DNA of 54,649 nucleotides from an uncultured Pelagibacteraceae bacterium (GTDB lineage: Bacteria > Pseudomonadota > Alphaproteobacteria > Pelagibacterales > Pelagibacteraceae), in the NCBI GenBank assembly GCA_902584915.1, contig CACIBQ010000002.1:1-54649 (forward strand), in the 5' to 3' direction. Position 1 is the stretch's first letter. Each line of letters starts with the position of its first letter. Both the position numbers and the translations under genes were made by a program. This document shows, piece by piece, positions 18,254 to 26,430 of the stretch. The notes under the pieces were generated by a model. The model ran no database searches, was not told where the DNA came from, and saw only the letters and a list, made by a program, of their open reading frames with translations.

Positions 18254-19678
18254 ATGAGTCAATTAGATACAAGAATTGGTCCAAAAATAAAGGCTTTTAG
18301 ACGACAATTAGGTATACAGGCCAATAAATTAGCTGAACAATTAAATATTTCACCAAGCTATTTAACATTAATTGAGGGTGGAAAAAGAAAAATTGATGCC
18401 GATTTATTAATAAAAATTTGTGAAGAATTAAAAATAGAACTATCTGATTTAACAACAAAAGCTGATCTTAATTTAGAAAACAATATTTCAGAACTATTGG
18501 ATGATCAATTATTTGAAGATCTGGACATAGTTGGACCAGAAGTAAGAGATCTTGTAAATACGAATCCTAAAATTGCAAGAGCATTGATTAAGCTGGGAGA
18601 TAATTATAAAAAAAAAGATCAAGAAATAGTTTCAAAAGTTGAAAATTTATCTGGAAAAATTATTGATAGTAGAAAAGCGGCATTCCCTGGAGAAGTAATT
18701 TCAGATTTTTTACAAGAGAATAAAAATTATTTTCCAAAATTGGAAGAATTCGCAAACACAATTTTTGATAAAGTTAAACAAAATAATAGAACTAGATATA
18801 TATCCTTATGTAATTTTTTAAAATCTGAATATAATATTATCGTAAAAGATATAATTCCAGATGAAGGTAGGCCATTTTCTAAAATTTATAAAAGTAAAAA
18901 AAAAGAATTGTTACTTTCTGATTACCTTTCATTAGAAACAAAAAAACTTTATGCTGCAGCTCAAATTGCTCAAGAAGGTGCTTCAAAAGATATAGATAAA
19001 TATCTATCATCTTTTAATTTTCCATCTTCTGAATCAAAAAAATTAACTAAAGTTGCATTATTGAATTACTCTGGCGCTGCAATATTAATGCCTTACAAAT
19101 TATTTCATGCTGAATGTAAAGAATTAAAATATGATCTTGAACTTTTGCAAAATACTTTTGCAACATCTTTTGAACAAGTTGCTCATAGAGTGACGTGTCT
19201 TCAGGATCCTAAATTGCCTGGTATTCCTTTTCATTTTTTAAGAGTTGATGTTGCGGGAAATATTTCAAAAAGATTTTCATTATCAGGTATTGAAATTCCA
19301 AGATATGGTGGAGCTTGCCCAAGGTGGAATGTTTATTCTGCATTCTCAAGACCCGGTGTAATTCAAGCTGCTGTAAGTAAAATGTCTAATGGTGAAAAAT
19401 ATGTTTGTATTGCTAAAACTGTTGAAAAAGGAGTTGGAAGATATGGACAAAAGAAAAGTATTTTATCTATTGGACTTGGCTGCCAAGCAAAATATGCAAA
19501 AGATTTTATATATACAGAAAACTTAGATATTAATGATAAAAAATCAGAACTTCCAATAGGTGTTTCTTGTAGAACTTGCGATCGACTAGATTGTTCTCAA
19601 AGAGCATTTCCACCTCTTCATAAAAAATTTGACGTAGATATCAATAATAGAGGTGTTTCTGTTTACGTAAATGAATAA
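18254..19678 (+). CDS. ramB: XRE-type regulator of the RamB/ScfR short-chain acyl family
   Basis: A 474-residue regulator. An N-terminal helix-turn-helix (about 11-66; LAEQLNISPSYLTLIEGGKRKI) is followed by a long helical middle, an IrrE/peptidase-like region around AQIAQEG to CKELKYDL, and a C-terminal DUF2083-type part ending GVSCRTCDRLDCSQRAFPP (C439, C442, C447). This architecture is that of RamB/ScfR regulators, which sense propionyl- or other short acyl-CoA status and control aceA. It is divergent from aceA and overlaps the operator array with its 5' end. Confidence 0.85.
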   Translation: MSQLDTRIGPKIKAFRRQLGIQANKLAEQLNISPSYLTLIEGGKRKIDADLLIKICEELKIELSDLTTKADLNLENNISELLDDQLFEDLDIVGPEVRDLVNTNPKIARALIKLGDNYKKKDQEIVSKVENLSGKIIDSRKAAFPGEVISDFLQENKNYFPKLEEFANTIFDKVKQNNRTRYISLCNFLKSEYNIIVKDIIPDEGRPFSKIYKSKKKELLLSDYLSLETKKLYAAAQIAQEGASKDIDKYLSSFNFPSSESKKLTKVALLNYSGAAILMPYKLFHAECKELKYDLELLQNTFATSFEQVAHRVTCLQDPKLPGIPFHFLRVDVAGNISKRFSLSGIEIPRYGGACPRWNVYSAFSRPGVIQAAVSKMSNGEKYVCIAKTVEKGVGRYGQKKSILSIGLGCQAKYAKDFIYTENLDINDKKSELPIGVSCRTCDRLDCSQRAFPPLHKKFDVDINNRGVSVYVNE

Positions 19679-19682
19679 TTTA

Positions 19683-21296
19683 TTATTCTGAAGTTTTGTA
19701 TTTACTTTTATTTATAATAAACACAAATAAAATTGGTAAAACTAAAGTTAAAATAGTTACAACAATTAATAAAATCCCTAGCTCTGAATAATCTGCAGTA
19801 GATTGAATTTCACCTGATACTTTATCTTTAACTTCCCTTGTAACTGTGAATATTTCATTTAGATATTTTGTACCAAGCGAACTTGCTGATAATGCAAGAT
19901 TAGTAAACGATGCAAACACCGCAAAAAATGTTGCTTTTAAGTGTGATGGAGCATTTTTGGCAATCCAAGCTAATAAAGGGATCATTGAAACCTGACCTAA
20001 AGGAGATTCTAAAGCAGTATTAATAAGTGCTATAAATTTTGCATCTACAACTCCACCCGTTAATGATGCTGTCCAGTTATGAAAACCATAATACATTCCA
20101 ACACTTGGAAGGAATAATATTGAACCTGCTATAGACAAAATAACTATTATTTTAGCAATTGAATTTTTAGCCATAAAAGGTCTTAAAAGAACTATTCCTG
20201 CTAAAGTTAAAACAGATGCTAGTAATGATAAAACTGAGAAAAATTGTTCATTAAATTCTAAAACATCTATTTCAAACCAAGTAAGACCAGGCCCAGGTCC
20301 AGGCATTGCTCTAAAAATAAAAATGATTACTGCGGTACCAACAATGGTTAACCTTAAATGCTCTGGTAGTTCTTTAATAAGTTTAAACATTAAGAATAAA
20401 ATTATTATTACTGATCCAATGAAAACAATTTCTTGAGCAAAGGGAACGTTAAAAGAGCCGATGCTTAATGTAAAAATTACAAATATTAAACTTCCGCCTA
20501 GTATCCACCAATTAATTTTTGTTTTCTCTCCTTCTCTTTCCTCTTTAAGTTGAAATCCTTGTGATTGTAATTTTTTTATTTTTTGATTTCTTAAATAAGC
20601 TGCTAAAAAAACTCCTAGTATTGAAACTACAGGAATGATTAAAGCATAAATATAAATTGATCCGTAAAGTTGAATTTTATCTGCTTGATCTAAACTGTCA
20701 ACGTTACTAAATAAAACTACGTTAGCAAGCGCTACCAAAACAGTTCCGCCAATAATGGCAAACCGACCTAGCGTTTGCATTGTAGTGTGCATTGTTTTGA
20801 TTTGATCTCTACTGTACTCGACTCCCTGATCATCGGTTAGAGGAACAGCTTCAACTGTCATTGCATCAGCCACAACATCTTGAACAACATATCCAACTGG
20901 AGCTAGTATCACACTAATTACAAACCATGTTTCAACAGAAAAAATTTCGGCCATAAACTCTGTATGAATAATAAGTCCGTGCATAATTAATAAACTCAGA
21001 GCAATTAATCCCGCACCAAAGAAAACCATATAGTTTTTCTTATTCCAAATTAGATCTACTAGATGACCTAATGGCATTTTTAATGCCCAAGGTATTCCTG
21101 CCCAAAAACCTAATCCTGCTAAAAATGCTGCTGATAAGTTTAAATAATCTTTAACAAAAAAAACTCCAACTATTCCTGTTAATCCAGAAATACCTGCCGC
21201 AACATAAATCATTAAAGGTGGAAGATAAGTCCATTTAAATTGGCGACCTAAGTCTAAAAAAGTACTATCTAGAAAATTTGCTATTCTATTAATCAT
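19683..21296 (-). CDS. BT1/folate-biopterin-like MFS transporter
   Basis: A 537-residue protein with about 13-14 hydrophobic helices. PWALKMPLGHLVDL and YVVQDVVADAMTVEAVPL resemble the conserved D-containing loops of the folate-biopterin transporter (BT1) branch of the major facilitator superfamily. A mid-protein cytoplasmic loop (LRNQKIKKLQSQGFQLKEEREGEK) separates the halves. The transported compound is uncertain, since bacterial members are poorly studied. Its start lies inside the end of a 54-codon membrane-peptide gene (8 bp overlap). It converges with the regulator gene, 4 bp apart. Confidence 0.65.
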   Translation of the reverse strand: MINRIANFLDSTFLDLGRQFKWTYLPPLMIYVAAGISGLTGIVGVFFVKDYLNLSAAFLAGLGFWAGIPWALKMPLGHLVDLIWNKKNYMVFFGAGLIALSLLIMHGLIIHTEFMAEIFSVETWFVISVILAPVGYVVQDVVADAMTVEAVPLTDDQGVEYSRDQIKTMHTTMQTLGRFAIIGGTVLVALANVVLFSNVDSLDQADKIQLYGSIYIYALIIPVVSILGVFLAAYLRNQKIKKLQSQGFQLKEEREGEKTKINWWILGGSLIFVIFTLSIGSFNVPFAQEIVFIGSVIIILFLMFKLIKELPEHLRLTIVGTAVIIFIFRAMPGPGPGLTWFEIDVLEFNEQFFSVLSLLASVLTLAGIVLLRPFMAKNSIAKIIVILSIAGSILFLPSVGMYYGFHNWTASLTGGVVDAKFIALINTALESPLGQVSMIPLLAWIAKNAPSHLKATFFAVFASFTNLALSASSLGTKYLNEIFTVTREVKDKVSGEIQSTADYSELGILLIVVTILTLVLPILFVFIINKSKYKTSE

Positions 21297-21453
21297 AAAG
21301 AAGTAAGGTAAGAACTATTAAACCTAAAAAAATTATTCCACCAATTATTTTGTAAGTTTTAATTCCTAGCTTATTCATAATAAATTCGTCAATCTTCTTC
21401 CAAAAAATTACGATTAGGAATAGCAGAACTATAGGAAGAATTATTTTTATCAT
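21289..21453 (-). CDS. 54-residue two-helix membrane peptide coupled to the BT1-like gene
   Basis: The ATG at 21453 opens 54 codons to TAA 21289. The product has two hydrophobic helices (residues 2-17 and about 38-52) joined by a charged loop (WKKIDEFIMNKLGIKTYK). Its last 8 bp overlap the BT1-like transporter start, a typical coupling arrangement, so it may be a small transporter subunit or stabiliser. Family unknown. Confidence 0.55.
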   Translation of the reverse strand: MIKIILPIVLLFLIVIFWKKIDEFIMNKLGIKTYKIIGGIIFLGLIVLTLLLYD

Positions 21454-21523
21454 TGATATCTATTATTATATATTCTTTAAGAGTAACTAGTATATTTTTT
21501 TTATTAAATAATAACTTTTTAGT

Positions 21524-22012
21524 TTATTTATTTAAAAAATGTAGAAACATTGCAATATGTGCAGCTGTATTGAATTTTTTTTGTTTTATTAATTTCAAAA
21601 GTTTATCTTTTGAAACAAAATGAATATTTATGCCTTTTTCAGGTTTAGAGATTTTTTTTAATCTATTTGTATAAAAACCAGTTATCATAGTGGTAATTCT
21701 GCCTGGATCAGTATAGCAAGAAATTAACTTATGTAATTTACCTATACATTTATAGCCTGTTTCTTCTAAAAGTTCCTTTTTTGCTGATTGTAATAGTGTC
21801 TCTTTTTTTTCGATTAAGCCTGAAGGAAATTCATAGTTAATTTTGTTTATTGGAATTCTTTTTTGAGAAACTATTATGAATTTTTTTTTATATATAGGAA
21901 TTACTAAAGATAAATTTGGAGTTTTAAAATAATGATAAAATTCTTTTTTTTTAAATTTCTTATTTATTAAGACTATCCTATTTGAAAGATTTATTTTTTT
22001 TCTCATTTTCAT
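21524..22012 (-). CDS. Nudix hydrolase
   Basis: A 162-residue protein with a perfect Nudix box, GLIEKKETLLQSAKKELLEETGY (G65 to Y87), whose glutamates bind Mg2+. YEFPSGLIE just before the box and CYTDPGR after it are like the ADP-ribose pyrophosphatase (NudF/NUDT5) group. It hydrolyses a nucleoside-diphosphate derivative, plausibly ADP-ribose. It is 70 bp upstream of the two-helix peptide gene and divergent from aacS. Confidence 0.85.
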   Translation of the reverse strand: MKMRKKINLSNRIVLINKKFKKKEFYHYFKTPNLSLVIPIYKKKFIIVSQKRIPINKINYEFPSGLIEKKETLLQSAKKELLEETGYKCIGKLHKLISCYTDPGRITTMITGFYTNRLKKISKPEKGINIHFVSKDKLLKLIKQKKFNTAAHIAMFLHFLNK

Positions 22013-22090
22013 TTATTTAAGTATACTTTAGTTGGTATATTAATATTATATTAAAGTTTTATTAAAAATATAGAATATCAGTACTAATTT

Positions 22091-24046
22091 ATGAAAAAAC
22101 TTTGGTCTGCCAGTAATTCACAAATAAAAAATTCTAATCTTGCAAATTACGAAGATTATATAAACTTAAAATTCAATCAAAGGTTCAAAAGGAAATATAG
22201 TAATATTTTATCTTGGAGTATTAAAAATTCAGGTAAATTTTGGGAATCTATTTGGGATTACTGCAAAGTTAAAGGTGCCAAAGGCAATATTAATATAAAA
22301 AAATCAAAAACATTTTATAAAAACCACTTTCTTTCTGATTATAAATTAAATTTCGCTGAAAATTTATTATCTAAAAATGATAATTCTAAAGCAATAACCT
22401 TTGTTAGTGAGAATGGTTATAAGGAAAAAAGGTCTTGGAAAGAGTTAAATATTAATACGAATAAAATTATTAGTTTTTTAAAATCAAACAAAATAAAGAG
22501 CGGCGACCGAGTTGCAGCTTATCTTCCAAATATCATTGAAACTGTAGAATACTTTATCGGTGCTAGTGCAATTGGAGCAATTTGGTCATCTTGTTCTCCT
22601 GATTTTGGAGTTAAAGGCGTTATTGAAAGGTTTGCACAAATTAAACCTAAGATTCTAGTTATCTCAGATAGATACTATTATAATGGAAAAGAAATCAATG
22701 TAATTGAAAGACTTCCTGAAATTGTAAAGAAAATTAAATCTATAAAAAAAGTTGTAGTTTTAAACTATCCTGGAAAAAAACTCACAAAATTTAAAAAAAT
22801 TAAATCTATTAAATATTTTTATTCAAAAGATATAAAAAATGTAAAAAAAACAAATCATACATTTAAAAAATTTAGTTTTAACCATCCTTTAGCTATACTT
22901 TATTCAAGTGGGACAACAGGAAAACCAAAATGTATTTGCCATAGATCTGGCGGTGTACTTCTTCAACATTTAAAAGAGCATCAATTGCATTGTGAAATAA
23001 AACCTGGTGATAATATTTTTTATTTTACAACCTGTGGCTGGATGATGTGGAATTGGCTAGTAAGTTCTCTTGCATCAAAAGCATCAATTTTTCTTTTTGA
23101 TGGTTTTCCAATGTATAAAAAAAATGACTTACTGTTTAGATTGGTAAGTAGAGAAAAAGTAAGTTTGCTAGGTGTTAGTGCAAAATATATTGATAGTTTG
23201 AAAAAATTAAATCTTAAAATTAAAAATAAATTAAATCTTAAAAACCTAAAAGTAATTTGTTCTACTGGTTCACCATTATCCAAAGAAGGTTTTGAATACA
23301 TTTATAATAAAGTTAAGAAAAATGTTCATCTAGCATCTATTTCTGGAGGAACAGATATTGTCTCGTGTTTTGTTTTAGGAAATATATATCAACCTGTTTA
23401 TTCTGGAGAAATACAAAACAATGGCCTTGGTTTAGATGTCAAAGTTTTTAGCGAAAAAGGAAAATCTAAAATTAATAAAAAGGGTGAATTAGTATGTGTA
23501 TCCCCCTTCCCTTGTGTACCTTTAAAATTTTGGAAGGATAAAAATAATAAGAAGTTTGAAAAGGCCTATTTTAAAAGATTTAAAAATACTTGGCATCATG
23601 GTGATTATGCACTCAAAACAAAAAGAGGTGGCTATATAATTTATGGTAGATCTGATGCAACATTAAATCCTGGTGGTGTACGATTAGGAACAGCTGAAAT
23701 TTACTCGGAAGTTGAGAAGTTTAAAGAGATTAAAGAGTCTATAGTGGTAGGCCAATCTTGGGATAACGACATTAGAATAATATTATTTGTAATATTAAAC
23801 AATAAATATGAACTAAATGAAGAATTAAAACTCAAAATGAAAAAACAAATTAGGTTTAATGCTTCACCTAGACATGTGCCATCTAAAATAATTCAAGTAA
23901 GCGATATTCCTAGAACTAAAAACAATAAAATAGTAGAATTAGCTGTAAAAAATATAATAGAGGGTAATCAAATTAAAAATAAAGAAGCCTTGGCAAACCC
24001 TAAAATTCTTGATGAATTTAAAAATATAAAAGAATTAAAACAGTAA
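22091..24046 (+). CDS. aacS: Acetoacetyl-CoA synthetase
   Basis: A 651-residue acyl-adenylate-forming ligase that activates acetoacetate with ATP and CoA. The N-terminal LHxWSV-like SWSIKNSGKFWESIWDYCKV is typical of acetoacetate ligases. The AMP-binding P-loop YSSGTTGKPK (about 271-280) is followed by TTCGWMMWNWL, and the adenylate motif ISGGTDI and the hinge YGRSDATLNPGGVRLGTAEIY are present. The length agrees with the family (about 650). It overlaps the aminotransferase start by 1 bp. Together with isocitrate lyase it suggests use of ketone-body or PHB-type C4 units. Confidence 0.93.
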   Translation: MKKLWSASNSQIKNSNLANYEDYINLKFNQRFKRKYSNILSWSIKNSGKFWESIWDYCKVKGAKGNINIKKSKTFYKNHFLSDYKLNFAENLLSKNDNSKAITFVSENGYKEKRSWKELNINTNKIISFLKSNKIKSGDRVAAYLPNIIETVEYFIGASAIGAIWSSCSPDFGVKGVIERFAQIKPKILVISDRYYYNGKEINVIERLPEIVKKIKSIKKVVVLNYPGKKLTKFKKIKSIKYFYSKDIKNVKKTNHTFKKFSFNHPLAILYSSGTTGKPKCICHRSGGVLLQHLKEHQLHCEIKPGDNIFYFTTCGWMMWNWLVSSLASKASIFLFDGFPMYKKNDLLFRLVSREKVSLLGVSAKYIDSLKKLNLKIKNKLNLKNLKVICSTGSPLSKEGFEYIYNKVKKNVHLASISGGTDIVSCFVLGNIYQPVYSGEIQNNGLGLDVKVFSEKGKSKINKKGELVCVSPFPCVPLKFWKDKNNKKFEKAYFKRFKNTWHHGDYALKTKRGGYIIYGRSDATLNPGGVRLGTAEIYSEVEKFKEIKESIVVGQSWDNDIRIILFVILNNKYELNEELKLKMKKQIRFNASPRHVPSKIIQVSDIPRTKNNKIVELAVKNIIEGNQIKNKEALANPKILDEFKNIKELKQ

Positions 24047-25266
24047 TGATTAAAGATATTATAAAAAATTTAAAACCTTCCTCTACTCTTCTTATTAATG
24101 AAGTGTCTAATAAAATGGAAAAGGAGGGAAAAAAAGTATTTAAATTTGGTTTTGGTCAATCTCCATTTAAGGTTCCAGAAGATGTAGTTGCTGAACTAAA
24201 AAAACATGCACATCAAAATAGCTATTTACCTATGCAAGGATTAAAAGAATTAAGAGATTCTATTGCGAAATACATATCTGCAAAAAAAAAGATTGAATAT
24301 AAATCAGAGAACATAATTGTAGGCCCTGGATCAAAAGAACTTATGTTCTTACTTCATGTGCTTTTTGATGGTGAGATAATTTTGCCTGCTCCAAGTTGGG
24401 TGTCTTATGGTCCACAAGCAATTATTGGAAGAAATAAAGTAAAATGGTTGGAATGTTCAAGAGAAAATAATTGGTTTCCTACAGCAATTGAATTAGAAAA
24501 ATTATTAAAAGAAAATAAAGATCAAAAATATTTATTAATTTTAAACTCACCTAATAATCCATCAGGCCAAATTTGTAAAAATTTAGATGAATTAGCCGCT
24601 CTATCAAAAAAATATAATTTATATTTCTTATCTGATGAAATTTATTCTGAATTATCATTCGAGGATAATTATCAATCAATTTCTAATTATGCTCCTGATA
24701 AAACAATAATTAGTACTGGCTTAAGTAAATGGTGTGGAGCTGGTGGATGGAGATTGGGATATTTTATAATTCCAGATAGTTTATCAAATATTACTAATCA
24801 GCTAAAGGTTTTAGCAAGTGAAACATTTTCTTCTGTAAGTGCTCCAATACAATATGCAGCAATAGCAGCTCACGAAAATAATCATAATGAATATATAAAT
24901 AAGTCTAAAAATATACTGAAAGCTGTTGGAAATTATGTCTATGAAAATTTAAAAACAAATGATGTACTAATAAATAAACCACAGGGTGGATTTTATTTAA
25001 TGCCAGAATTTGTTGGAAAAAAATTTAGTAGTTCAAAAGAAATGTGTAAAGATTTATTAGAAAAAACTGGCGTTGCTTTATTGCCTGGATCTGATTTTGG
25101 TTTTAATGAAAATAGAATGTTATCAAGACTAAGTTTTACTGATTTTGATGGAAATGAATTTATGAAAAAAACCCATAATGAAAAAATTAATAATGGATTA
25201 ATCGAAAAATTTGCACCCAAGGTTGTAGAAGGAGTAATTAAATTAAAAAATTGGTCTACAACCTAA
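24046..25266 (+). CDS. Class I/II PLP-dependent aminotransferase
   Basis: A 406-residue fold-type I aminotransferase. Present are LILNSPNNPSGQI (Asn for PLP O3'), FLSDEIYSELSF, the Schiff-base segment GLSKWCGAGGWRLGYFI with K228, and the C-terminal RLSFTDFDG with the carboxylate-binding Arg. It belongs near the aspartate/alanine aminotransferase subgroup I-gamma; the amino donor is not certain. Its ATG uses the last base of the aacS stop (TAATG), so the two are translationally coupled. Confidence 0.88.
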   Translation: MIKDIIKNLKPSSTLLINEVSNKMEKEGKKVFKFGFGQSPFKVPEDVVAELKKHAHQNSYLPMQGLKELRDSIAKYISAKKKIEYKSENIIVGPGSKELMFLLHVLFDGEIILPAPSWVSYGPQAIIGRNKVKWLECSRENNWFPTAIELEKLLKENKDQKYLLILNSPNNPSGQICKNLDELAALSKKYNLYFLSDEIYSELSFEDNYQSISNYAPDKTIISTGLSKWCGAGGWRLGYFIIPDSLSNITNQLKVLASETFSSVSAPIQYAAIAAHENNHNEYINKSKNILKAVGNYVYENLKTNDVLINKPQGGFYLMPEFVGKKFSSSKEMCKDLLEKTGVALLPGSDFGFNENRMLSRLSFTDFDGNEFMKKTHNEKINNGLIEKFAPKVVEGVIKLKNWSTT

Positions 25267-25349
25267 TTCTATTATCAATAATATCTAAAATTAGAATGAT
25301 TATAAAGTAAAAAGATGATAGAATTTTTTATAAATAATAAGGGGGAAAT

Positions 25350-26357
25350 ATGAAAAAAATAATTTCTAACATATCTGCCATCTTTTTATTAGTTGTATCA
25401 ACTCTGTCATTTACAACTGTAGCTAAATCGGCTGAGTTTTTTACAATTGGTACAGGTGGACCAACTGGAGTTTACTTCCAGACTGGAAACGCAATATGCA
25501 AAATGCTTCATAAATATGCAACAAGTTCTGAACACGGAAGAAGTAAAGCTAACTCAGACAAAGCATATAGATGTACAGCACCTTCAACTGGAGGATCTAA
25601 CTACAACATTGGACAAATCAAAGAAGGTGAATTCCAATTTGGTGTAGCACAATCTGACTGGCAATTTCATGCTTACAATGGATCAAGTAAATGGGAAGGA
25701 AAACAATATAGCAATTTAAGAGCTGTATTTTCTGTTCATAACGAACCATTTCAAATTTGGGCAAGAAAAAAAGCTAAAGTAAAAGATTTTGCTGGATTAA
25801 AAGGAAAAGTTGTTAACATTGGTAACCCTGGTTCTGGACAAAGAGGAACTATGGAAGAGCTTATGAAAGCAAAAGGTGTTGATAATAGTTTCTTCAAATC
25901 AGTAACTGAATTAACTTCATCAGAACAAGTTAAAGCACTTTGTGATGGTAAAATTGATGCTTTTGGATACTCTGTAGGATTTCCTAATGGAGCAATGGAA
26001 CAGGCGGCAACTTGTGGAGCAAAAGCTCTACCTATCAATTTAACTGGTTCAGAAGTTCAAGGATTAATTAGTGGAGCAGATTATTATGCTCAAGCAATTA
26101 TTCCTAAAGGAACATACACAGGCCAGAAAAAAGATGTTACTACTTTTGGTGTAAAAGCTACAGTAGTTACAAGTGCTGAGGTTTCTGAAGAACTTGTTTA
26201 CTTAGTTACAAAAGCTGTTTTTGAAAATTTTGATGATTTTAGAAAACAACATCCTGCATTTGCACCTTTAAAAAAGGAAAATATGATAGCTGATGGATTA
26301 TCGGCTCCATTACATCCTGGTGCACTTAAATACTATAAAGAAGCTGGATTAATGTAA
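25350..26357 (+). CDS. TAXI-family TRAP solute-binding protein
   Basis: A 335-residue periplasmic protein with a signal peptide ending near SAEFF (residue 28). The TAXI-type start FTIGTGGPTGVYFQTGNAICKM is followed by a CTAPSTGGSNYNIGQIKEGEFQFGVAQSDW block, LKGKVVNIGNPGSGQRGTME, and an LHPGALKYYKEAGL end. It captures a small organic acid or amino acid for the TRAP permease 74 bp downstream; the ligand is unknown. A strong GGGGG ribosome site precedes it. A terminator hairpin follows it inside the operon. Confidence 0.93.
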   Translation: MKKIISNISAIFLLVVSTLSFTTVAKSAEFFTIGTGGPTGVYFQTGNAICKMLHKYATSSEHGRSKANSDKAYRCTAPSTGGSNYNIGQIKEGEFQFGVAQSDWQFHAYNGSSKWEGKQYSNLRAVFSVHNEPFQIWARKKAKVKDFAGLKGKVVNIGNPGSGQRGTMEELMKAKGVDNSFFKSVTELTSSEQVKALCDGKIDAFGYSVGFPNGAMEQAATCGAKALPINLTGSEVQGLISGADYYAQAIIPKGTYTGQKKDVTTFGVKATVVTSAEVSEELVYLVTKAVFENFDDFRKQHPAFAPLKKENMIADGLSAPLHPGALKYYKEAGLM

Positions 26358-26376
26358 TCATAATATGTAATTAATT

Positions 26377-26409
26377 AAAAAGGCCCAATTTTAGTTGGGC
26401 CTTTTTTTT
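26377..26409 (+). terminator. Intra-operon terminator after TAXI binding-protein gene
   Basis: GGCCCAA (26382-26388) and TTGGGCC (26395-26401) make a 7-bp stem, extended by A-T pairs, with a 6-base loop and eight T residues. It lies between the binding-protein stop and the permease start, so it probably attenuates rather than ends transcription, giving an excess of binding protein. Confidence 0.9.
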
Positions 26410-26430
26410 ATGATGGTATAAAATTTATTA

